A stretch of 64,000 bases of DNA from Timema cristinae (lineage: Eukaryota > Arthropoda > Insecta > Phasmatodea > Timematidae), in contig JBCFYV010001001.1 of NCBI GenBank assembly GCA_039000515.1, positions 2,331,889-2,395,888 on the forward strand, written 5' to 3'. The position numbers and the translations under genes were made by a program. This document shows, in pieces, positions 56,281-64,000 of the stretch. The notes beneath the pieces are model-generated. The model ran no database searches and had not been told where the DNA came from. It worked only from the letters and a program-made list of their open reading frames with translations. Each line of letters begins with the position of its first letter. The first letter of the stretch is position 1.

Positions 56281-56746
56281 TATCCAAATATGAGGATATC
56301 CCGAACGGATAAAATAGGGCACAAAAATGTAGGGCCTATTAGAACAGAGCTGTGAAATTAAACAGTGAATAGGCTTGATTTTTAGCCAAAGTTTTCTGAA
56401 AGATTGTCTATTTCTTAAGGATAAATTTTATCTCCATAATATCTTACTTTACTTATAATTTTAAACGTATATAATACATTTAATTGCTGTTATATACTAA
56501 TTTTGACGTCTTTTTAATAAAACTTGTTTATATTAATTTTGAGTCAAACTTCTTTATATTAGTTTTTAATCAAACAAAATTAATTACGAATTTAACCTTT
56601 AACGTTGACATTTCTATTCCGTCCGTAACACTTTTGCAAGATATAGAATAGCTATATTATAAGCCCGGAGGGGCTACGCTTGAATCCAAGTGGGTACATA
56701 AATAATAATTGTTAGCATAAGCCTCTTTGTTCCCCCTATTGTCCGG
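56281..56746. other. Non-coding, nothing recognised
   Basis: AT-rich sequence before the array. Confidence 0.4.
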
Positions 56747-57579
56747 TTATCATAGGTTTGTGTGTGTGTTACTGGAGAAGTCTTGAGTATTCCAGATGTA
56801 CAGACAGGCTGACAAATGAAGAAGTCTTAGGCTCATTTATTCATAACCGTATCTTGTATCTTATGTTATCATAGGTTTGTGTGTGTGTTACTGGAGAAGT
56901 CTTGAGTATACCAGATGTACAGACAGGTGACAAATGAAGAAGTCTTAGGCTCATTTATTCATAACCGTATCTTGTAACTTATGTTATCATAGGTTTGTGT
57001 GTGTGTTACTGGAGAAGTCTTGAGTATACCAGATGTACAGACAGGTGACAAATGAAGAAGTCTTAGGCTCATTTATTCATAACCGTATCTTGTATCTTAT
57101 GTTATCATAGGTTTGTGTGGTGTGTTACTGGAGAAGTCTTGAGTATACCAGATGTACAGACAGGTGACAAATGAGAAGTCTTAGGCTCATTTATTCATAA
57201 CCGTATCTTGTAACTTATGTTATCATAGGTTTGTGTGTGTGTTACTGGAGAAGTCTTGAGTATACCAGATGTACAGACAGGGTGACAAATGAAGAAGTCT
57301 TAGGCTCATTTATTCATAACCGTATCTTGTATCTTATGTTATCATAGGTTTGTGTGTGTGTTACTGGAGAAGTCTTGAGTATACCAGATGTACAGACAGG
57401 GTGACAAATGAAGAAGTCTTAGGCTCATTTATTCATAACCGTATCTTGTATCTTATGTTATCATAGGTTTGTGTGTGTGTTACTGGAGAAGTCTTGAGTA
57501 TACCAGATGTACAGACAGGGTGACAAATGAAGAAGTCTTAGGCTCATTTATTCATAACCGTATCTTGTATCTTATGTTA
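56747..57579 (+). repeat. 118-119-bp minisatellite made from LINE coding DNA, 7 units
   Basis: Unit anchors (TTATCATAGGTTTG) at 56747, 56866, 56984, 57102, 57220, 57339 and 57458. Within a unit the + frame reads CYWRSLEYTRCTDRVTNEEV, the segment that in insect non-LTR retrotransposons lies just upstream of the C-terminal part present at 58455-58735. Units are nearly identical, implying recent expansion. Differences: presence of 'gctgac/gtgac/ggtgac', 'gtatc/gtaac' and single-base indels. Confidence 0.95.
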
Positions 57580-57849
57580 AAAAAAAACATTTAAAAGCTC
57601 ATCAAATAACGTTACTAACATTCTGTAATATTGAAAAAGGTAGCTGCATACATTCTATGATTTTCAAAACATTACAAGAAACTGTCCTGTTGAAAGACAA
57701 GAGGCTATTACGGGATGAATTCCTCAACGTATTTCTTCTCCTTCAGAATGTTCATGATACCCTTCCAAAAAGATTAATCACACCAACACATATCATCTGG
57801 ACGGTGTTAATTTTGTGAGGACCACACCATTGAACGCAGTAATTCTGCC
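57580..57849. other. Non-coding, nothing recognised
   Basis: Unremarkable sequence separating the LINE-derived array from the hairpin array. Confidence 0.4.
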
Positions 57850-58375
57850 CTAAAAACGCCGTGAATATCTTTTTAGCGAGTTTTCACGGCTTCAAAAACG
57901 CGCTAAATTATTATTATTATTATTATTATTATTAGCACCACGTCTTACTACCCATTCGGGTTATACACACTTACGCTAATGTGTAATGGAAGGATGATTG
58001 TGAGATGAAATGAAGGACCTACAGTTTAACGTGGAATTCGAACCACGGTGGAGGCCTGGCATTAAAACACGCTAAAAATGCCGTGTATATTTTTAAAGCG
58101 AGTTTTCAGGGCTTTAAAAACGCCGTGTATATCGTTTAGCGCGTTTTCACGGCTTCAAAATCGCGCTAAGAACGCCGTGTATATATTTTTTTATCACGTT
58201 TTCACGGCTTCAAAAACGCGATAAAAAATGCCGTGTATATCTTTTTTAGAAAGTTTTTACTGCTTCAAAAACGCCGTGTTTATCTTTTTTAGCGAGTTTT
58301 CACAGCTTCAAAAACGCGATAAAAACGCCGTGCATATCTTTTTTAGCGCGTTTTCACGGCTTCAAAAACGCGGTA
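57850..58375. repeat. Hairpin-rich tandem repeat, about 50 bp, ~7 units
   Basis: Each unit combines AAAAACGCCGTGTATATC, a T-run and AGCGCGTTTTCACGGC then TTCAAAAACGCG, so GCGTTTT/AAAACGC and CGCCGTG/CACGG can pair within and between units. Interrupted by a SINE at 57908-58063. Confidence 0.88.
57908..58063 (-). mobile_element. SINE family A, 5'-truncated (A12), in the array
   Basis: 3' half only. Target duplication AAAACGCGCTAAA / AAAACACGCTAAA at 57895-57907 and 58064-58076, both inside repeat units. Confidence 0.9.
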
Positions 58376-58454
58376 CTTTTAACGTCTAGTGTAGTTAAAT
58401 CAAATTAAAGGCAGTCGTCAGCATCATGAGTGTGGCGCTTTCAGCGTCCATATA

Positions 58455-58735
58455 GAATGGGCCTTAAGTAGAGTGGGTGAGAAGAGAACCATTTTGAGTG
58501 TGATTCTTCAGTACAAAGCAAACTAGATCCCACATAGCCTTAACAGGAACTGTCTTCTGCATGACGTCATAGGATGAAAGGTTGAGAGAAAGAAGAGCTT
58601 AGGAAGAATAAGGATTCAAATATTGGATGACTTGAAAGAAAGAAGAACATTCTTGGTATTCAAAGAGGAAACAGAGGACATTGGTGGTCTAAGTTCACTG
58701 ACCAAAGGAATGAACCTGTCGTGAGACAGAACACC
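58455..58735 (+). pseudogene. LINE ORF2 C-terminal remnant
   Basis: Frame fragments EKRTILSVILQYKAN, RNCLLHDVI, and DDLKERRTF match the copy at 10300 and continue logically from the segment amplified at 56747-57579. Several stops and shifts; ends at 'agacagaacacccaataata'. Confidence 0.82.
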
Positions 58736-58753
58736 CAATAATATAATGTTTTT

Positions 58754-58988
58754 TAATCATCCCCGTGTCTTACTATTTATTCAAGTTACACGCATATATG
58801 ATTACGCTAATGGAATAGGAATGAGGAAGGAAGCATTTTAAAGGTGATTTACCCACATTTTTCCTGAAAGGAGAGTGGGAAACCATTTATGAAAATCACC
58901 TTCAACCGGGATTCGAACCTCAATCTAACCGTCATCAGCAGGCCAGTCTAACACGAGAGTAAAACCTCAAAACTTTTCGGCCATTGTT
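58754..58988 (-). mobile_element. SINE family B
   Basis: 'ccccgtgtcttactatttattc' to 'aacttttcggccattg'. The B box on the minus strand is GGTTCGAATCCCGG. Confidence 0.8.
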
Positions 58989-59332
58989 GTGGGTTAAATC
59001 ACATGTTAAATAAATCAATAAATTCTTGAACATTAGTTATCTTATAAATATATTTGAATATGTGTCATCGAACCATACTCTCTCTAATATTGATATTGTT
59101 CTCTGCAAAATAAATATGGCAACATCCCTACATTTTTATTTTTATCTTCATAATAAAGATGCTATCGATTGACTTTATTGGTTATTATGAGTGGGTTTGA
59201 AACCAGGTATTGCTGAAGATTGGTATCAACAGAGAGGGCTCGTCCGTATTTAAACTGGTGTTACAGGTGAGGTCCGGCCTATAACTGATCTTAGCACTCC
59301 TTGTGAGCCCACACCACGTCTTACATCATATG
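58989..59332. other. Non-coding, nothing recognised
   Basis: Ends with 'cacaccacgtcttacatcatatg', which is repeated in altered form just after the T1 element (59721). Confidence 0.45.
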
Positions 59333-59719
59333 TTAAGGTGAGAGTGTAGCTGACGGGAGAAAAGGTGTTTTTGTAGTTTTTATAGTAAAACGTTTTTTGA
59401 CACAAATGAATCAAATATATTTCCAGTGTAAACAACTAGTTTAATTTTATTCACTCGGGTAAATCAACAGTTGTTAAATATCTGTCACTAGATTAGCGGC
59501 ATTAGATGATAAACCTTTTAAATGAAGATAAAAAGTTGTCATTAAATTCCAGGAAACCTTTGACAGATTTTCAATACATTTTTATATCACCATGTGAATA
59601 AAATTAAACTTTATATTAAAACTGAAGGAATACTTGATTTATTTTGAACAAAAAAAATTATTGCTCTAAAAAACATTAAAAAAATCCGTTTTTTCGCGTC
59701 CCTTTCCGCCGCACCTTAA
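59333..59719. mobile_element. Long-TIR MITE, family T1, complete
   Basis: Runs from TTAAGGTG to CACCTTAA, the clearest termini of the family; arms of about 150 bases are inverted copies. TTAA may be either terminus or target duplication. An approximately 30-base flank ('cacaccac.tcttac') recurs on both sides. Confidence 0.82.
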
Positions 59720-60474
59720 CTCACACCACATCTTACTCGCATTATCTGTTAAGAACCTTCGTTGCACTATAAATATATTCACTTTTAAGAGCCCATCTCA
59801 CTACTGATTCAATGAGAAATTAGATAGAAGATTACACTAAAACCAGAAATTTCAGTGACTTGCAATTTTTTGCATTCTTCCTTTGAAACATAAAAATTGA
59901 GATAGGTTTGATATCTAACTTTTTAAGTAATATTTTCTTTTGTGTTGTTTTATAAAATATTTTTAAACTGTTTTACTGTACTCAATTCCCCTGGTTAGAA
60001 ATAAATAAATTAGAACACAGAAATCGTTTCACGATGTAACGTCTGGTTGGAATTGGTGCTATCGGTGGGGTAAGACTGGCTCTTTAAGATCCATCAGCAC
60101 ATACTTTACACATCCTTTTGTAAGGCCATAAATTTACTTTTAAAATATGGCACTTTTTAACAGTGTTTAATTATTATTTACTAACTATAATTGACGATTA
60201 GTAGATTCCAAATCACTAGAATTTATAGGTTTTAAAGGGTCAAACTTATTTTTGTCATTTTTAAGGAAAAGTGAATAATGTGTTTGCTTAAATTTAGTCT
60301 GGCAAGAAATGCATATCATTAAATCTACGTAGTTTTATAGTTAAAATTTGTGAAAGAATTTAATTTGCAATTTCTAGGCATTTCGGTATTGATAAAATAC
60401 ATAATGTTTAATTATATTATCCAATTAAAGAACCTTTAAAGATATGTGAAAATACTTTTTCCAACAAAATTGGT
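59720..60474. other. Non-coding, nothing recognised
   Basis: AT-rich. Confidence 0.4.
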
Positions 60475-60565
60475 TGGCCCTTTCGCTCTTGCTCATAGAA
60501 ATTCTCATCTGCTGATGTAATCAGTCGGGTCAGAAAGTGCACGCTTAGTACTTCAAATAATGAAA
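60475..60565 (+). mobile_element. SINE family E tail fragment
   Basis: 'gccctttcgctcttgctcatag', 'aatcagtcgggtcagaaagtg', 'cacgcttagtacttcaaat'. It matches 3760-3845 and supplies the empty-site version of the SINE A target at 3570. Confidence 0.75.
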
Positions 60566-61039
60566 AATGAAAATGTTACTATACTAAATTACATATCTTT
60601 TTTATGTTTAGGCAGTTATATCGTGGATTATTTTGTAATGCATAATGTCGTTATTCACAATGAATTGAAATTTTCAAGCTGACTCCTAGTTAATGTTATT
60701 AATTACTGGTAGTTGAGCTTTGCAAATATTAAATTGAAGTTTCTATATCGGGAAATCTCTTGTTTTGACTAAAGTGGTGTAGATATGGCTGAGGAGCCTC
60801 ATCTTCTTTTTTTTATCATTTGAAGATATAAATAAATCGAGGAATTTTAGTAATCAATGACTAGTGGAGTTTTTCAAAAGAGGAAGATTCGTCTCTTCCC
60901 CTACTCATCTTTCACCATCCTGTGTTACAAACATTACCAGAAAACTTTTAACTCGCACATCATTTCACTATAACCTTGAAGAACCTGCAACCCTAAAGTG
61001 TAAGAAATCCATTTATGACTTTAATTAAAATATTTACTT
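60566..61039. other. Non-coding, nothing recognised
   Basis: AT-rich. Confidence 0.4.
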
Positions 61040-61935
61040 GTTTACTCTAGCATGGAGGTCTCCAAGATCTCTCAACACTAGTGAGCGATTAAGTTCCTGC
61101 TTACTCTAGCATTGAGGTCTCCAGACCCTATGAACAGTAGTGAGAAAATTAGGTTTATCGCTTACTCTAGCATTGAGGTCTCCAGACCCTATGAACAGTA
61201 GTGAGAAAATTAGGTTTATCGCTTACTCTAGCATTGAGGTCTCCAGGCCCTATGAACAGTAGTGAGAAAATTAGGTTTATTGCTTACTCTAGCATTGAGG
61301 TCTCCAAATCCTATGAACAGTAATGCGAAATTAAGTTTATCGCTTACTCTAGCATTAAGGTCTCCAGATCTTATCAACAGTAGTGATAGATTAAGTTCCT
61401 TGCTTACTCTAGCATTGAGGTCTCCAGACCCTATGAACAGTAGTGAGCGATTAAGTTTCCTGCCTACTCTAGCATTGAGGTCTCCAGACCCTATGAACAG
61501 TAGTGAGAAAAATTAGGTGTATTGCTTACTCTAGCATTGAGGTCTCCAGATCCTATGAACAGTAATGAGAAATTAAGTTTATCGCTTACTCTACATTAAG
61601 GTCTCCAGATATTATCAACAGTAGTGAGAGATTTTTAAGTTCCTTGCTTACTCTAGCATTGAAGTCTCCAAACCCTATGAACATAGTGAGCGATTAAGTT
61701 CCCTCCTTGCTCTAGCATTGAGATCTACAGAATCTATCAACAGTAGTGGGAGATGTAAGGTCTTTGCTTACACTCGTAGGAGTCTTTAGACACTAACGAC
61801 ATTATTGGGTGATTTATGTCCCTGCTTACTCTACTATGGAAGCTTCCAGACTCCAACAATAGTATTGTGCGATTTATATCTTCGCTTACCCTAGCGTGTA
61901 GGTCTCCAACCCTATCAACAATAGTGGAAGATCTA
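61040..61935. repeat. 60-bp minisatellite, about 15 units
   Basis: Units contain CTTACTCTAGCATTGAGGTC, CTCCAGACCCTATGAACAG and TAGTGAG; lengths are 59-61 bp. Central units are nearly identical and edge units diverge strongly, the usual pattern of array homogenisation. The + frame at 61262-61516 is an in-phase read of 60-bp units and not a gene. Confidence 0.95.
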
Positions 61936-62074
61936 GTTTATCTCATGCGCAGTGCAATATCATTTCACTTGTCTGCATTATTTCAGTCATAACATCCCTT
62001 TTTGTAAATACATTCCCCTCACACACGACAAACCCAAGCATTGCAGACTGTATTATTTTATTGAATGAAGGTTG

Positions 62075-62303
62075 TAACGTACGTAAGGCGTCACTTTCGC
62101 TTTGGGATGACTGAAAGATCGGGGTTAGAATCCCAGTTGGTTTCATTGAGGATTTTTTCCCAAAAATGATTTTACACTCTCCTCCCACGCAAATGCAGTT
62201 ACACTCCATCTAAATTAAACCTTTATCATCCCTAATACACTAGAGGTATTAGTACATATGCATGTAACCCTAAAGGCTAGGAAGACGCGGTTTTGATTTT
62301 TTT
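62075..62303 (+). mobile_element. SINE family B, decayed
   Basis: 'gtaaggcgtcactttcgctttgg', 'gggttagaatcccagttgg', tail 'gtaaccctaaaggctaggaagacg'. Confidence 0.78.
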
Positions 62304-62943
62304 TAAATTAAAACTAGCTCACTGCTTTGAAAGGCGTTTTATTTCTCTCACAAATGAAATAATTTTCACTTTTAAAAGAGTATAAACTTTTTTTCCAAGT
62401 TTACTTCAGAATAAAGACGTAAATACGACACGATTAAAGGTATTAACTTGGACACGGGCCATAACTTTGTGTCCACATTTAATGACATGGTAGTAATCTT
62501 TATTCTTCTTTTTTTATTAATTCTTGTTGAGGGATCGGGAGGTTTTAGATGCAATCCAAGCACGTACCTACTTTTCTTTTGTTATTCGACAGCAGTTAAT
62601 GTGGGATAAAAGAGATACCGGTGAATAAAGTCATTAACGGTTTTCGAAATTGTACGTTGGATGGGTTACACTCGACGGGTTCATCGGCACGGAAATATAT
62701 TCCAGCGAGGAACTTTTTGTCACTACGAATATTTTATTTACTTTTTATAGGGTCTTATCTCGGTGGTGAGCTGGTTAGATAGCCATGCAACAATTTTCAG
62801 TGGTGGTCGGGCCGTCTAAGGCACTTGATCGCACTAGGTTGCTGACAGGGAAGCTATAGGTCACACCACAGCCGTTTTTCACTGCGGCGTAAGGAGTTGG
62901 GGGCTCAAGATTCGATTTAATCATTTAGTTTTACCACCCTCGA

Positions 62944-62944
<1 letters not shown>
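62304..62944. other. Non-coding, nothing recognised
   Basis: Ends in an (ATT)n tract that precedes the LINE. Confidence 0.4.
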
Positions 62945-62959
<15 letters not shown>

Positions 62960-62975
<16 letters not shown>

Positions 62976-64000
62976 CAAGTTTTATTGTTAAAGGCTGTGC
63001 CAGCATTTTTAGCCCTTTGTTAGCCTATATCTTTAACATTAGACCTGTCAAATCAAACTTTTCCTTTACATGGAAACAATCTGTAGTCATACCTATTTAT
63101 AAAAAAGTGGCAAAAACAAAAACTTGTAATTATAGACCAATTTCTCTCTTAACACTTTTTACAAAGTATTCGAGAAAATCATACATGAGCATACTTTCCA
63201 CCACCTTAAAAATAAATTTTCAGATAATCAACATAGCTTTATAAAAAATAAATCTACTGTAACTAATTTAGTAGAATTTCTTAGGCATGCCCTCAAGTCG
63301 CTGCGCAAGGTCAGGTTGATGCTATTTATTTTGACCAAAGTAAGGCATTTGACTTATGTCAGCATAGTATTATTCTCTCTAATTAACCTTAGGTCAAATT
63401 TCGGCCTTTCTCAATCATATGTAAACTGGTTCAGCAGTTATTTGCATGAAAATCATTCACAACTAAAATTTGTTCACACAACTCATATACAATTTTAGCC
63501 CCTGTGGCATACCACAGGGTTCTAATTTAGGTCCTCTTCTCTTTAATGTGTTTATTGATGACATTGGTAAATATTTGAACTCGTCTAGTTATTTACTCTT
63601 TGCTGATAAGTAAAATTATTTAAAATTGTCAAATCTATTGGAGATTGTATAGTGTTACAAAATGATGTAAATTGGTATTCTACAATGGTATTTTGAAAAT
63701 GGAATGTCTATTAATAAATCTAAGACCAAATCTATAACTTTTACTAGGAAAACTAAGACTTTCATTTTTACTTATAAATTGGGCAATGAAAACATAGTTC
63801 GTACCCTTTATATTAATGATCTTGGTGTTCTTCTGGATAACAAACTTTTTTCCATTGTCATGTTGACCATGTAATTTCCCAATCATTAAAATTACTTGGA
63901 CTTATTAAATTTGTTACGTCATCATTTAAAAAAGTTGATTGTTTTTATGTCTGTACTACGCCCTGGTTAGATCTAAGTTAGAATACGCTACTTTGCTTGG
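62960..64000 (+). pseudogene. Non-LTR retrotransposon reverse transcriptase, decayed, cut by window end
   Basis: Spread over several frames, the reverse transcriptase landmarks appear in order: SPLLAYIFNI, then VVIPIYKK and NYRPISLLT (63061-63160), FEKII-like and 'FIKNKSTVTNLVEFLRHALK' (63170-63300), a decayed F-D-x-SKAFD block (63330), GIPQGSNLGPLLFNVFIDDI (63505-63565), LLFADK where the catalytic motif is normally FADD (63595), then ITFTRKTK, LGNENIV, DLGVLL (63735-63835) and SKLEYATLL at the end. The order and motifs fit a Jockey/CR1-like LINE. Frameshifts and stops make it inactive. The 5' end is truncated; the 3' end lies outside. Confidence 0.92.

Noticed and set aside
56747..57579. CRISPR-like array
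   Set aside because: The repeats are 118-119 bp head to tail with no unique spacers, in an animal genome; they derive from LINE coding DNA.
61262..61516. 84-codon + frame of LALRSPDPMNSS-like repeats
   Set aside because: In-phase read of a 60-bp minisatellite.

Overview
This is intron- and repeat-rich, AT-rich animal DNA, almost certainly from an insect. Three exons of a laminin gamma subunit gene (LanB2/LAMC1 type) lie on the + strand at 2309-2495, 5113-5243 and 7590-7768. Their reading phases join exactly, and together they encode the end of the laminin N-terminal (LamNT) domain and the complete first laminin-type EGF (LE) domain. The dominant SINE families, and the peptides they encode by chance, resemble repeats I associate with Timema stick insects. 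That species assignment is recollection, not proof.

Layout. 1-8.4 kb: the laminin exons, embedded in SINEs and hAT-type MITEs. The third exon is preceded by a 66-bp minisatellite that has copied its own 3' splice site plus the first 36 exon bases eight times, and it is followed by a 29-bp minisatellite. 8.4-37 kb: a dense mosaic of tRNA-derived SINEs (four main head types), MITEs with terminal inverted repeats (TIRs) and a decayed LINE 3' end, with no exon I can support. 37-39.3 kb: a CpG-rich stretch, a 40-bp minisatellite, and a candidate first coding exon with a signal peptide (39133-39268). 39.3-56 kb: more nested MITEs and SINEs. 56-64 kb: a 119-bp minisatellite made from LINE coding sequence, a hairpin-rich tandem array, a 60-bp minisatellite with about 15 copies, and a decayed reverse transcriptase reaching the window edge.

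The ordinary biology is one extracellular-matrix gene with very large introns. If the laminin gene continues on the + strand, its next exon is more than 56 kb away, and the 39 kb exon would belong to a nested or neighbouring secreted-protein gene. The most unusual structure is the splice-acceptor minisatellite. Every upstream unit carries an AG acceptor-like site, the units are multiples of three in length, and a single 64-bp unit makes every upstream site out of frame with the laminin exon. A hAT MITE with a perfect 8-bp target duplication sits in the first unit.

The SINEs are modular. Two unrelated tRNA-like heads (families A and B) share one 3' tail, and two others (C and E) share a different one. 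Target site duplications and nested insertions give a relative order for many events. Repeat boundaries without a stated target duplication are approximate.
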